Source: Polaromonas sp. 39-63-25
Lineage (GTDB): Bacteria > Pseudomonadota > Gammaproteobacteria > Burkholderiales > Burkholderiaceae_C
Length of the DNA stretch: 64,000 bases
Reading direction: 5' to 3'
Assembly (NCBI RefSeq): GCF_002278925.1
Contig: NZ_NCJH01000001.1
Location: 62,001-126,000, forward strand
The notes below the pieces were generated by a model. That model was not told the origin of the DNA and did no database searches. It saw only the letters and a list, made by a program, of their open reading frames with translations. This document shows, piece by piece, positions 26,529 to 35,563 of this stretch; within the stretch, counting starts at the first letter, position 1, and each line of letters opens with the position of its first letter. The translations under genes and the position numbers were made by a program.

Positions 26529-27200
26529 TCACCATTTGCCCGTGGCTTGCCGCTTGCGGATGGCTGCGGCGATGAGGTCTGCTGATTCTGTGCGGCTGAC
26601 TCGCTGGGCAAAACCGATGGCTGTCAGGCCTTGCTGGTTTTTCAGCAAGGGATCGGCGCCGGCGTCCAGCAGCAGTTTGACGGCGGGCGTGGTGCCGTAT
26701 TGCGCGGCCATCATCAGCGGCGTTGTGCCGTTGGGTGACTCGGCGTCAATGTAGGCGTGGTTTTCAAGCAGCAGGTCCATGATGGCCAGGTGCCCCTTGG
26801 TGGCGGCGTAATGCAGCGGTGTCCAGCCGGTCTTGTTGACGTCGGCATCCCGCTTGATCAGGGCGGTCACCATGTCCAGCTGGCCCTTGATTGCGGCCAG
26901 CATCAGCGGGCTTTCGTCGTTGGCATTAAGCGCGTTGACGTTGGTTTTGGGCCAGTCCAGCAGGGCCTGCGCGGCCTTCAGCGACGGTTCCTGGATCGCC
27001 AGGTACAGGCCGTGCTGGCCTTTGGGGTCGACGGTGTTGGCATCAAAACCGCGGGTCAGGAGTTGCCGGATGGCGCCCGGGTTGTCCTGCTTGATGGCCA
27101 CGAAGAAATCTTCATAAGAACCGGCATTGACTGAAATAAATCCAGTTATAACAAATAGATAGGCGATTTTTTTAAAGTGATTGATGAGGTTTACTCTCAT
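26529..27200 (-). CDS. Exported ankyrin-repeat protein
   Basis: 223 residues. A signal sequence (residues 1 to about 27, [19 protein letters not shown]) precedes four to five ankyrin repeats, for example [55 protein letters not shown] and [22 protein letters not shown]. Ankyrin repeats bind protein partners. In Proteobacteria periplasmic versions are often linked to stress or catalase-type functions, but no partner is indicated here. It overlaps the tatD-like gene by ATGA. Confidence 0.85.
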   Translation of the reverse strand: MRVNLINHFKKIAYLFVITGFISVNAGSYEDFFVAIKQDNPGAIRQLLTRGFDANTVDPKGQHGLYLAIQEPSLKAAQALLDWPKTNVNALNANDESPLMLAAIKGQLDMVTALIKRDADVNKTGWTPLHYAATKGHLAIMDLLLENHAYIDAESPNGTTPLMMAAQYGTTPAVKLLLDAGADPLLKNQQGLTAIGFAQRVSRTESADLIAAAIRKRQATGKW

Positions 27201-27994
27201 GCCAGAACTCCTGAAAATAGCCGCTCGAAGTTGCGGCTGGTGGCCTCGGCAATGGCTTCCACCGGCATCTGCCGGATCTCGGCGATCTGCCTGGCCACGT
27301 ACGGAACATAGGACGGGTTGTTGGTTTTGCCGCGGTAAGGCATGGGCGCCAAGTAGGGGCTGTCGGTCTCGATCAGGGTGCGGTCCAGCGGCACAAACCG
27401 GGCCACTTCCCGCAGGTCGGCGGCATTCTTGAAGGTCAGAATGCCGGAGAACGAGATGTAGAACCCCAGGTCGAGCGCGGCCCGGGCCACTTCGGCCGTC
27501 TCCGTGAAGCAGTGGAACACCCCGCCGGCCCGCCCTGCTCCGTCTGCTGTCTCGCCCTCTTCCTTCAGGATGGCCAGCGTGTCGTTTGATGCGCTGCGGG
27601 TGTGGATCACCAGCGGTTTTTGTGTCTGGCGCGCGGCGCGGATGTGGGTGCGAAAGCGTTCGCGCTGCCAGTGCATGTCGGCGATGCTGCGCTCGCCCAG
27701 GCGGTAATAGTCCAGGCCGGTTTCACCGATGGCCACCACCCTGGGCAAGGCGGCGCGTTGCACCAGGTCGGCCAGGCTGGGTTCGGTCACACCTTCGTTG
27801 TCGGGGTGAACGCCGACGCTGCACCAGAAGTTGTCGTAGCTGGTGGCCAGCGTGTGAACGGTCTCGAACTCCTCAAGCGTGGTACAGATGCACAGCGCGC
27901 GATCCACCAGGGCTTGCGCCATGGCTTCGCGTATTTGCGGCAACTGGGCCTGAAGCTCAGGAAAACTCAGGTGGCAATGGGAATCGGTGAACAT
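27197..27994 (-). CDS. TatD family metal-dependent hydrolase (YcfH-like)
   Basis: 265 residues from the ATG at 27994, which starts exactly at the family N terminus [14 protein letters not shown] with metal ligands His-x-His; a TTG at 28018 is an alternative. Further ligands are in [27 protein letters not shown] and the Asp of [13 protein letters not shown]. TatD proteins are TIM-barrel deoxyribonucleases/phosphoesterases. Order holB-pilZ-tatD is the usual one in Beta- and Gammaproteobacteria. Confidence 0.9.
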   Translation of the reverse strand: MFTDSHCHLSFPELQAQLPQIREAMAQALVDRALCICTTLEEFETVHTLATSYDNFWCSVGVHPDNEGVTEPSLADLVQRAALPRVVAIGETGLDYYRLGERSIADMHWQRERFRTHIRAARQTQKPLVIHTRSASNDTLAILKEEGETADGAGRAGGVFHCFTETAEVARAALDLGFYISFSGILTFKNAADLREVARFVPLDRTLIETDSPYLAPMPYRGKTNNPSYVPYVARQIAEIRQMPVEAIAEATSRNFERLFSGVLA

Positions 27995-28095
27995 CGGCAA
28001 GGCTTTATTGGGTATCAAAAATGGCTGTAGCCCATACCAGACGGGCGCAGGCAGCTATCAAAAAGGAAGCAGCCCGAGGCCGGGCCTGCAACGGC

Positions 28096-28500
28096 CTAGA
28101 TCGTCTGCGTCGGACGGTCGGAGGCCAGGTGGGCGCCGAGGATTTCCTCGATCTTGATCTTCAGCAGGCGGGACTTTTCGTCGTCGGGAAAACGCACGCC
28201 CACACCCTGGGTCCGGTTGCCGGAGGCCCGCGCCGGGGTAACCCAGGCCACCTTGCCCGCCACCGGGTAGCGTTGCGTGTCTTCGGGCAAGGTCATCAGC
28301 ACATAAACGTCGTCGCCCAGCTTGTAGTCGCGCGCCGAGGGGATGAAAACGCCGCCTTCGGTGAACAGCGGGATGTAGGCGGCGTAGAGCGCGGCTTTTT
28401 CACGGATCGCCAGCTGGATGACGCTGGGCCGGACGGCGCTGGAACTGGCGGCGGTGGCACCGGCAGCACCGGGAGAACCAGCAGGAGGCGTTGTACTCAT
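28096..28500 (-). CDS. PilZ domain protein
   Basis: 134 residues: a Ala/Ser/Gly-rich start, then a PilZ domain (about 25-125) with IREKAALYAAYIPLFTEGGVFIP, KLGDDVYVLMTLPE and GKVAWVTP. The Arg-rich RxxxR c-di-GMP motif is not evident, as in PilZ of type IV pili, which lies at this same place after holB in related genomes. A role in pilus biogenesis is therefore more likely than c-di-GMP binding. Confidence 0.85.
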   Translation of the reverse strand: MSTTPPAGSPGAAGATAASSSAVRPSVIQLAIREKAALYAAYIPLFTEGGVFIPSARDYKLGDDVYVLMTLPEDTQRYPVAGKVAWVTPARASGNRTQGVGVRFPDDEKSRLLKIKIEEILGAHLASDRPTQTI

Positions 28501-28549
28501 AAGCCTAGTTTATCGGGTTGACCGTCGGGCTGTCAGCAAGAAACCGCGC

Positions 28550-29641
28550 TTATTTTGAATTGAGTGCCAGCTGCGCGCGGCTGACTAGCGCTTCGAGCAT
28601 CAGGCCGGGGTTGTAGGGGTGTTCCACGGTGCGCGCCGTGGCGGCCAGCTCCTTGGCCCAGACGCCCAGCGCGGCAAAGCCGGGGCCGGCGGCCGCGCCA
28701 GTTGCACCGGGTTTGCCGGCAGCCTGCACCGGCAAGTCGGCGTGGCGAAAAAACCGCGGTTCGGCACCCGCCCGGGTGGCCAGCATGTCGTGGCAGAGCT
28801 TTTGCAGCGCATCGACGGCCTGGGCCGGCCCGAAGTCGCTGAGCGCCCCGACCTCGCCCCGGGCCATGGCTTTGGGCAGGGCCTGCCAGTGCTGGGCTAT
28901 GGTGCTGCTCGGTCCGGCCTGGGCGCGTTCCAGCGCGTCGGCGGGACGGCCACCGGCGGCCGCCAGCAGGGTATGCAGGTCGGCAGCGGCAGGTGCTTTG
29001 TCGGCCTTGCCTTCCGGCCCGGCGCGCTCGGCCAGCCAGGCCAGCGCCTGGTCAAAATCCGGCCAGTGCATGGTGTGACCCTGGCAGCGGCTGCGGATGG
29101 TGGGGAGCAACTGGTGCGCGGCCTCGGTGGCGAGGATGAACTGCACCGCACCGGGCGGCTCTTCCAGCGTCTTGAGCAGGGTGTTGGCGGTGATCGCGTT
29201 CATGCGTTCGGCCGGGTAGACCAGCACCACCTTGGTACTGCCGCGCGAACGCGTGAACTGGGTGAAGGTCACCGCCTCGCGCGCGGCGTCGACCTTGATT
29301 TCCTTGCTGGGCTTGCGTTTCTTGCTGTCCAGGTCGTCCTGGGTTTTTTCGTCCAGCGGCCAGCCGAGGCCCAAGGAAAGGGTTTCGGGCATCAGCATGC
29401 AGAGGTCGGCATGGGTGTGGACGTCGACCGCATGGCAACTGCCGCACACGCCGCAGGCGCCCTGCTCGGTGGCCTGCTCGCACAGCCAGGCCCGAGCCAG
29501 GGCCAGCGCCAGGTCGAACTGGCCCAGGCCGGACGGGCCGCTGAGCAGCCAGGCATGGCCACGCTGGGCCAGCAGGGTTTGCAGCTGGGTCTGCAGCCAG
29601 GGTGCCAGGGGTGGGCTGGGTGCGACGGAATCTCCACCCAT
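28550..29641 (-). CDS. holB: DNA polymerase III delta-prime subunit
   Basis: 363 residues. The AAA+-like clamp-loader N domain has GPSGLGQFDLALALARAWL (Walker A region without a functional Lys, normal for delta-prime), a zinc module CGVCGSC..VDVHTHAD, NTLLKTLEEPPG and the sensor motif TIRSRC. It loads the sliding clamp within the replisome. It overlaps tmk by ATGA, as in many proteobacteria. Confidence 0.92.
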   Translation of the reverse strand: MGGDSVAPSPPLAPWLQTQLQTLLAQRGHAWLLSGPSGLGQFDLALALARAWLCEQATEQGACGVCGSCHAVDVHTHADLCMLMPETLSLGLGWPLDEKTQDDLDSKKRKPSKEIKVDAAREAVTFTQFTRSRGSTKVVLVYPAERMNAITANTLLKTLEEPPGAVQFILATEAAHQLLPTIRSRCQGHTMHWPDFDQALAWLAERAGPEGKADKAPAAADLHTLLAAAGGRPADALERAQAGPSSTIAQHWQALPKAMARGEVGALSDFGPAQAVDALQKLCHDMLATRAGAEPRFFRHADLPVQAAGKPGATGAAAGPGFAALGVWAKELAATARTVEHPYNPGLMLEALVSRAQLALNSK

Positions 29642-30519
29642 CAGAGCCAGCCCTTGCCGGTAAACACACCATGCACCGACTGCCAGACGGCCTCGCGTGT
29701 CTGGCCGGCATCGATGCGGGCAAAACGTCCGGGGTCGGCGGCCAAGCGGTCGGCGTAGCCCTGGGCCACACGGCGGAAAAATTCCACCGGCTGGGCTTCA
29801 AACTTGTCCGGCACGCGGGCGCCGGTCAGGCGCTGGGCGGCTTCTTCGGGCGGCAGGTCGAACCAGACCGTCAGGTCGGGCTGGACAATCGCCGCAGCCT
29901 CTCCCTTTTTTCCAAGTTCATGAACAAAATCATGCCCCAGCCCCCGTGCATCCTGCGCCCACAGCTCCAGTTTTGATAGCACGTCGAGGTCGAAGCCGCG
30001 CCCGCCGCCCTGGTAGGCAAAGGTTGCGTCGGTGAACCGGTCGCACAGGACCACATCGCCGCGTGCCAATGCCGGGGCAATCACGGTGGTCAGGTGATCG
30101 CGCCGGGCCGCAAAAATCAGCAAGGCTTCTGTCAGCGGGTCCATCACGTCGTTGAGGATCATGGCGCGCAGTTTCTCGGCCAGCGGCGTGCCGCCCGGTT
30201 CGCGGCTCAGGGTCACGGCCCTGCCCTTCGCCTTGAAGGCCTCGGCCAGCGCGCTGATGTGCGTGGATTTGCCCGCGCCGTCTATGCCTTCGAAGCTGAT
30301 GAAGAGGCCAGGAGCGACGAGCGGGGGAGTGCCCTTTTCACCAGCCGGGGCCGCGGAACCGGCTTCGCCGGGCCGCAGGCGCAGCGCCTCCTCGGGGCTG
30401 GAGCCTGCGGCTCCAAACCTGCCCGCGCAGGTTTGGACAGGCGACAGAAGCGAAGCCTCAGGCGAGCGGCGGCCTGCAAGGTGCAGCGACGACACGTCAG
30501 TGCGGAGCGTGGGGGCCAT
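29641..30519 (-). CDS. tmk: Thymidylate kinase with a repeat-encoded N-terminal extension
   Basis: The kinase proper begins at [16 protein letters not shown] (P loop), followed by [30 protein letters not shown] and the LID region LPPEEAAQR; these about 220 residues are a normal Tmk that phosphorylates dTMP. No ATG, GTG or TTG lies in frame just before LFISFEG. The nearest in-frame start is the ATG at 30519, three bases after the mltG stop, giving 292 residues with about 72 extra N-terminal ones. That extension is encoded by an intergenic repeat (30342-30518) also present at 32598-32691. Either the extension is really translated or a non-standard start is used. Confidence 0.85.
   Translation of the reverse strand: MAPTLRTDVSSLHLAGRRSPEASLLSPVQTCAGRFGAAGSSPEEALRLRPGEAGSAAPAGEKGTPPLVAPGLFISFEGIDGAGKSTHISALAEAFKAKGRAVTLSREPGGTPLAEKLRAMILNDVMDPLTEALLIFAARRDHLTTVIAPALARGDVVLCDRFTDATFAYQGGGRGFDLDVLSKLELWAQDARGLGHDFVHELGKKGEAAAIVQPDLTVWFDLPPEEAAQRLTGARVPDKFEAQPVEFFRRVAQGYADRLAADPGRFARIDAGQTREAVWQSVHGVFTGKGWL
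30342..30518. repeat. Comamonadaceae-type GC-rich intergenic repeat, copy 1
   Basis: The 56-bp core (30342-30397, starting CAGCCGGGGCCGCGGAACC) is nearly identical to 32598-32653 and the distal end shares AGCGTGGGGGCC. Here it lies inside the 5' part of the tmk reading frame. Confidence 0.75.
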
Positions 30520-30521
30520 AC

Positions 30522-31529
30522 CTACTGTCCGCGTTGAAACTTGTTGACGGCACGGTTGTGCTCGTCCAGGCTGCTGCTGAAGTGGCTGGTGCCGTCGCCG
30601 CGCGCCACAAAATACAGGGCCTTGCTCTGCGCCGGCTGCACCGCGGCCAGCAGGGCCGCCTTGCCGGGCATGGCAATCGGCGTGGGCGGCAGGCCGGTGC
30701 GGGTGTAGGTGTTGTACGGTGTGTCGGCCTGCAGGTCGCGCTTGCGCAGGTTGCCGTCGAACTGTTCGCCCAGCCCGTAAATCACCGTCGGGTCGGTCTG
30801 CAGCATCATGCCGATGCGCAGGCGGTTGCTGAAAACCCCACCGATTTCCGGGCGGTCCGATGGTTTGCCGGTTTCCTTTTCCACAATGCTGGCCAGGATC
30901 AGGGCTTCATCGGGCGTTTTCAGGGGTGTGTCCGGGCTGCGCAGGGCCCAGGCCGCTTCCAGGCGTTTGTCCATGGCGCGGGCCGCGCGTTTGAGGACCG
31001 CCAGGTCGCTGGAGCCCTTGGCGTAGGTGTAGGTGTCGGGGAAAAACCGGCCTTCGGGATGCACACCGGGCTTGCCCAGCTGCGCCATGATGGCCTCCGC
31101 GCCCAGCCCCTGGGTGTCGGGTTTGAGGGCTTCGGCTTTTTGCAGGGCGGCGCGCACCTGGCGGAAATTCCAGCCCTCGACCAGGGTCACGCTTTTGAGG
31201 CTTTCCTCGCCGCGTACCAGCATGCTCAGCAGCATGCGCGGCGTGGTGCCCGGCGTGATCTCGTAACTGCCGGCCTTGATCTGCCGCGCCTGGCCCGAGA
31301 GGCGAAACCAGGCATACAGCAACACCGGGGGCACATCGGCGCCGCTGGCGGCCACGGCTTCGGCCACGCGCTGGGCGGGGGTGCCGGGCTCGATCTCCAG
31401 GTCCAGCACCTGGCTGCCGGGCTGCGGTTTCAGGGTCAGGGGTTCGTGCAGCCACCAGCCGACGGCACCAAACACCACCAGACCGGCGACAAACGCCAGC
31501 ACGAGCAAACTCATCAAGAAACGACGCAC
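30522..31529 (-). CDS. mltG: Endolytic murein transglycosylase MltG (YceG-like)
   Basis: 335 residues from a GTG at 31529 with GGAAGG upstream. One N-terminal membrane helix (about 5-27), then the LysM-like region and the YceG catalytic domain with [27 protein letters not shown] (catalytic Glu region), [10 protein letters not shown] and [12 protein letters not shown]. It cuts nascent glycan strands at the inner membrane. The gene order mltG-tmk-holB is conserved. Confidence 0.93.
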   Translation of the reverse strand: MRRFLMSLLVLAFVAGLVVFGAVGWWLHEPLTLKPQPGSQVLDLEIEPGTPAQRVAEAVAASGADVPPVLLYAWFRLSGQARQIKAGSYEITPGTTPRMLLSMLVRGEESLKSVTLVEGWNFRQVRAALQKAEALKPDTQGLGAEAIMAQLGKPGVHPEGRFFPDTYTYAKGSSDLAVLKRAARAMDKRLEAAWALRSPDTPLKTPDEALILASIVEKETGKPSDRPEIGGVFSNRLRIGMMLQTDPTVIYGLGEQFDGNLRKRDLQADTPYNTYTRTGLPPTPIAMPGKAALLAAVQPAQSKALYFVARGDGTSHFSSSLDEHNRAVNKFQRGQ

Positions 31530-31575
31530 AACCCTGTTACCTTCCGGAAAACGATGGGTCTATGATAATTCAGCC

Positions 31576-32544
31576 ATGTTGACCTTCCCTTCCGATTCCC
31601 TTGCTACTTCCCTGCCATTGACCACCGTGCCGTCCGGCGTTGCCGAACTGACGCACCTGGGTGTGATCCGTGTCGCCGGTGAAGAGGCCGCCAAATTCCT
31701 TCAGGGCCAGCTCACGCAGGACGTGGCGCTGCTGGGCCTGTCCGAAGCGCGCCTGGCTGCTTTCTGCAATGCCAAGGGGCGCATGCAGGCCAGCTTCATC
31801 GTTTTCAAACGCAGCGAGGGCGAGATCCTGCTGGTCTGCAGCCGCGACATCCTGCCCGCCACCCTCAAGCGCCTGTCCATGTTTGTGCTGCGTGCCAAAG
31901 CCAGGTTGAGCGATGCCACGGCGGAGTACACCCTCTGCGGACTGGCGGGTGATGCTATAGAAACCATAGCTGGCGGCGCACATCCCGTTTGGGCCAAGTT
32001 TGATTTTGATGCTGCAAACCTGGTCTTTCTTTATCCTGGCGCCGGCCAGCCGCGTGCCTTGTGGTGCGCTCCGGCCGGCACCCCGGCGCCTGCGGGCGCG
32101 GCGTTGCCGCTGGCGCACTGGCACTGGCTCGAGGTGCAGTCGGGCATCGCCATGATCACACAACCGATTTTCGAAGCCTTTGTGCCGCAGATGCTCAACT
32201 ACGAATCGGTCGGCGGCGTGAGTTTCAAGAAAGGCTGTTACCCCGGCCAGGAAATCGTGGCGCGCAGCCAGTTTCGCGGCACGCTCAAGCGCCGCGCCTA
32301 CGTAGCGCACACCGACGGCACGGCACAGGTGGGCCAGGAGGTGTTTCATGCCGCCGACGCAGAACAACCCTGCGGCCTGGTCGCGGCCTGCGCAGCGCAC
32401 CCGGCGGCGGGTTTTGATGTGATCGTCTCCCTGCAGACCGCCGCTGCGGCCGATGCCGGAGGCGGGCGGCTGACTTTAGGCAGTGCGGCCGGGCCAGCGC
32501 TGGTTTTGCTGCCTTTGCCTTACCCGCTGCTGGAAGATATCTAG
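31576..32544 (+). CDS. ygfZ: Folate-binding protein YgfZ/GcvT-domain family
   Basis: 322 residues from the ATG at 31576. The family signature KGCYPGQEIVAR is complete (about 220-231), preceded by the GcvT-like fold with FLQGQLTQDV and AAFCNAKGRMQASF. YgfZ uses tetrahydrofolate to support assembly or repair of certain Fe-S enzymes. It is transcribed divergently from mltG across a 46-bp gap, the usual arrangement in related genomes. Confidence 0.92.
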   Translation: MLTFPSDSLATSLPLTTVPSGVAELTHLGVIRVAGEEAAKFLQGQLTQDVALLGLSEARLAAFCNAKGRMQASFIVFKRSEGEILLVCSRDILPATLKRLSMFVLRAKARLSDATAEYTLCGLAGDAIETIAGGAHPVWAKFDFDAANLVFLYPGAGQPRALWCAPAGTPAPAGAALPLAHWHWLEVQSGIAMITQPIFEAFVPQMLNYESVGGVSFKKGCYPGQEIVARSQFRGTLKRRAYVAHTDGTAQVGQEVFHAADAEQPCGLVAACAAHPAAGFDVIVSLQTAAAADAGGGRLTLGSAAGPALVLLPLPYPLLEDI

Positions 32545-32597
32545 TGCGCAACGCGCGGCCGCTCCAAGCAAAACCAGCCGCTCCCCTTCCTCTTCAT

Positions 32598-32691
32598 CAG
32601 CCGGGGCCGCGGAACCGGCTTTGCCGGGCCGCAGGCGCAGCGCCCCCTCGGGGGGCAGCGCAGTACGCGAAGCGACAAGCGTGGGGGCCTG
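32598..32691. repeat. Comamonadaceae-type GC-rich intergenic repeat, copy 2
   Basis: Matches the copy at 30342 over the 56-bp core with about two differences and again ends in AGCGTGGGGGCC. It fills the gap between ygfZ and the NRDE gene and supplies the sequence right before the GTG start at 32696. Confidence 0.75.
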
Positions 32692-32695
32692 AGGC

Positions 32696-33556
32696 GTGTG
32701 CCTGATCGCCTTTGCCATTGGTGCTTCACCGCGCTGGCCGCTGGTCATCGCCGCGAATCGCGATGAATTCCTGAACCGGCCCACGGCGCCGCTGGCACGC
32801 TGGACCACCGATGCGGGCAAGGAAGTGATCTCCGGGCGCGACCTGCGCGCCGGCGGAACCTGGCTGGGCCTGAGCCCCGGCGGGCGGGTGGCGATGCTGA
32901 CCAATGTGCGCGAGCCGCACCCGGTCGCCGGTGAGCGGTCCCGCGGTGAGCTGGTCATGCGCTGGCTCGAAGGCGAAATGGATGCCGGCCAGTTCATGGC
33001 GCAAACCGACAGCGCGGTCTATGGCGCCTTCAACCTGGTGCTCGGTGACTTCCAGTCCTCCGCCTGGCACTGGCTCAGCAACCAGTCCGACCCCGACGGT
33101 GGCCCGGTCAAGGGCTGGCAGGCGTGCGCACTCAAGCCCGGTGTTTACGGCCTGTCCAACGGCGCGCTGGACACGCCCTGGCCCAAAACCCGCGCGCTGA
33201 AAAAAGCGTTGCACCAGGCGCTGGATTCCGACAGGCAAGAGGACCTGCAGGCAGGACTCTGGTCCGCCCTGCAAGACAGGAAGCGCCCCAGCGACGGGCA
33301 CCTGCCGCGCACGGGTGTGCCGCTGGCCCTGGAGCGCGCGCTGTCGAGTGTGTTTGTCGATTTCCCCGAGCACGGTTATGGCACGCGTAGCAGCACGCTG
33401 CTGGTGGCGCGTGCTGAGGAAAGTGCTTCTCCTGCAGTTACATGGGCCGTCGAGGTCGATGAAATCACCCACACACACGGCCCTCGGCATGGCGCGCAGC
33501 GGGGGGCGGGCAGCCGCTGCCACCTGATCTGGCAGCAGGGCGGGACCTCGCCGTAA
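32696..33556 (+). CDS. NRDE (TANGO2-like) family protein
   Basis: 286 residues. The start MCLIAFAIG..PRWPLVIAANRDEF has the Cys2 and the NRDE motif that name the family; GRDLRAGGTWLGLSPGGRVAMLTNVR follows. The protein may be an Ntn-hydrolase-like enzyme whose Cys2 becomes N-terminal. Its biochemical role is not settled. The GTG start follows the repeat at 32598-32691 directly, so its expression may depend on the ygfZ promoter. Confidence 0.85.
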   Translation: MCLIAFAIGASPRWPLVIAANRDEFLNRPTAPLARWTTDAGKEVISGRDLRAGGTWLGLSPGGRVAMLTNVREPHPVAGERSRGELVMRWLEGEMDAGQFMAQTDSAVYGAFNLVLGDFQSSAWHWLSNQSDPDGGPVKGWQACALKPGVYGLSNGALDTPWPKTRALKKALHQALDSDRQEDLQAGLWSALQDRKRPSDGHLPRTGVPLALERALSSVFVDFPEHGYGTRSSTLLVARAEESASPAVTWAVEVDEITHTHGPRHGAQRGAGSRCHLIWQQGGTSP

Positions 33557-33574
33557 ATTCAGGCGGCGGTATTT

Positions 33575-34432
33575 CTAAAGGGGCTTGACCATCTCGATGT
33601 GGGCAATGTCCACCTCATCGAAGGGCTCGCCGCGCGCGGTGAAACCCAGCCGGCTGTAAAACCCTTCGGCGCTGCGCTGGGCGTGCAGCAGCACCTCGGT
33701 GTCGCCGCGTTGCCGGGCCTGGGCCATCAGGGCGTGCAGCAGGTCGCGTCCCAGGCGGGTGCCGCGCAGCACCCGGCTCACCGCCATGCGCCCGATTTTT
33801 CCGGTGCCGGGGACGTGTTGCAGCAGCCGGCCTGTGGCCACCGGCTGGCCCAGGCCGTTGTAGGCCACGGCATGCACGGCGCTGTGGTCGGCTTCGTCCC
33901 ATTCCATCTCGAGCGGAATGCCCTGCTCTTCTATGAACACTTCGGAGCGGATGGCACCCGCATGGGTGCCGAGTTCGGCCCAGGAGCCCAACTTGAGCGT
34001 GACCATGGGCTCGCCGGCCTCGTAGGCGGTCAAAATGCGGCGCAAGCCGTCGGGCACCGGCCGGGAAGTTTGCGTGACCGGGTCGGCAAACACGTAGATC
34101 AACTCGCCGGTGATCAGCAACTGCTCGCCACGGAAAATGGCACCGGTGAACACCATGGACGAGGTGCCGATGCGTGAGCACCTCATGGCAACGTCGAGCT
34201 GGTCGTCGCAATGCGCCGAAGCATGGAATTCGACGGTCGCTTTCTTGACATACAGCTCGCCTCCCAGCTGGTGCATGGCCTGTTCATACGGCAGGGCCAG
34301 CGCGCGCCAGTAGTCGGTGACGGCCGTGTCGAAGTACATCAGGTAGTGCGCGTTGAAGACAATTTTCTGCATGTCCACTTCGGCCCAGCGCACGCGCAGG
34401 CGGTGAAAAAAGCGGAAGTCCTGTCGTTTCAT
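33575..34432 (-). CDS. Fused hotdog acyl-CoA thioesterase (YbgC/FadM-like) and GNAT acetyltransferase
   Basis: 285 residues. Residues about 1-138 are a YbgC-type thioesterase: RVRWAEVDMQKIVFNAHYLMYFD contains the catalytic Asp of the family. Residues about 145-285 are a GNAT fold similar to ElaA: IRSEVFIEEQGIPLEMEWDEAD, GRLLQHVPGTGKIGRMAV, GTRLGRDLLHALM, FYSRLGF. It overlaps the esterase gene by ATGA. The two activities could hydrolyse an acyl-CoA and use or sense acetyl-CoA, but the fusion's substrate is unknown. Confidence 0.88.
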   Translation of the reverse strand: MKRQDFRFFHRLRVRWAEVDMQKIVFNAHYLMYFDTAVTDYWRALALPYEQAMHQLGGELYVKKATVEFHASAHCDDQLDVAMRCSRIGTSSMVFTGAIFRGEQLLITGELIYVFADPVTQTSRPVPDGLRRILTAYEAGEPMVTLKLGSWAELGTHAGAIRSEVFIEEQGIPLEMEWDEADHSAVHAVAYNGLGQPVATGRLLQHVPGTGKIGRMAVSRVLRGTRLGRDLLHALMAQARQRGDTEVLLHAQRSAEGFYSRLGFTARGEPFDEVDIAHIEMVKPL

Positions 34433-35394
34433 GAGTCAGTCTCTTTCAAAAAAGCACGGCGCAAGGCAGCGGCCGCGTCGGCATGGGCTTGCCGCGCCTC
34501 GGGAATAATGCGGCCCATCTTGATGAATTCGTGGGTGACGCCGCGGTAGATTTCCAGATCGACCGCCACGCCGGCCGCTCTCAGCTTGTCGGCGTACATC
34601 ACGCCTTCGTCGACCAGCGGGTCGCATTCTGCCAGCCCCACCCAGGCCGGCGCCACGCCGTCCACATCGGGGGTGTTCAGGGGCGCGAAACGCCAGTCGT
34701 CGCGGTCGGCCGGGCTGCGCACATAACGGCTGAAAAACCAGTTGATCTCGCGCTCCTCGAGCACAAAGCCGCGTGCAAACTGGCGGTGTGAGGGGGTGTC
34801 CTGGTGTGCTGAACAGCCGGGGTAAAAGAGCAGTTGCAGGGCCAGCGGCAGGCCGGCATCACGGGCCAGCACCGCACACACCGCAGCCAGGGTGCCGCCT
34901 GCGCTGTCCCCGCCCACAGCCAACCGCTCACTGTCCAGACCCAGCCCGTTTGCATGGGTTGCCAACCACTGCAGCGCATCCTCAGCGTCATGGGCGGCCG
35001 TCGGGAACTTGTGCTCGGGGGCGAGGCGATAGTCCACCGACACCACCGCGCAACCCGCGAGGTGGCTGAGCTGGCGGCACAAAATGTCATGCGTCGCGAT
35101 GCTGCCTATGGTGAACCCGCCGCCGTGGAAATACAGCAGCACAGGCAGCTTGTCGGTCGAGGGCGCGTACAGCCGGGCCGGCAAGGCATGGCCGTCGCGC
35201 GCTGGAATGCCGAAGTCCTCGACGCGCGCCAGTGCCGGTTTGGGAATTTCCAGCACGCCGGCGCCGGCTTCGTAGGCCGCGCGGGCCTGGGTGGCCGTCA
35301 GTGTGTGAAACGCCGGGCGCCCGGCCCGCCCCATGCGGCTGATCACGTCGCGCATGGCGGGCGTCAGCAGGGCGTGTGCGGCCTGTCCCCGCAT
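34429..35394 (-). CDS. Alpha/beta hydrolase fold-3 esterase (HSL family)
   Basis: 321 residues. Oxyanion-hole motif HGGGFTIGS (about 90-98), nucleophile GGDSAGG, acidic ECDPLVDEG and catalytic His in VTHEFIKMG are all present. Such esterases cleave short-chain acyl esters. It is coupled by ATGA to the hotdog-GNAT gene and lies divergent from the iron alcohol dehydrogenase, which suggests a small ester/alcohol-processing group. Confidence 0.92.
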   Translation of the reverse strand: MRGQAAHALLTPAMRDVISRMGRAGRPAFHTLTATQARAAYEAGAGVLEIPKPALARVEDFGIPARDGHALPARLYAPSTDKLPVLLYFHGGGFTIGSIATHDILCRQLSHLAGCAVVSVDYRLAPEHKFPTAAHDAEDALQWLATHANGLGLDSERLAVGGDSAGGTLAAVCAVLARDAGLPLALQLLFYPGCSAHQDTPSHRQFARGFVLEEREINWFFSRYVRSPADRDDWRFAPLNTPDVDGVAPAWVGLAECDPLVDEGVMYADKLRAAGVAVDLEIYRGVTHEFIKMGRIIPEARQAHADAAAALRRAFLKETDS

Positions 35395-35563
35395 TTACCG
35401 GGAAACCAGAAACATCGGCCGGGCGCCCGCTATCGCCAAAGTGACCATGATCCGGGTATGCATGCAAGTCAAGAGAGTCTCCAGCCGGTAAAGTAGCGTG
35501 TTCAGGTTGGGGCAGGAATACGCCAACCGCCCCGCATCGTACAACGCCGAAAGACAGCAAACC

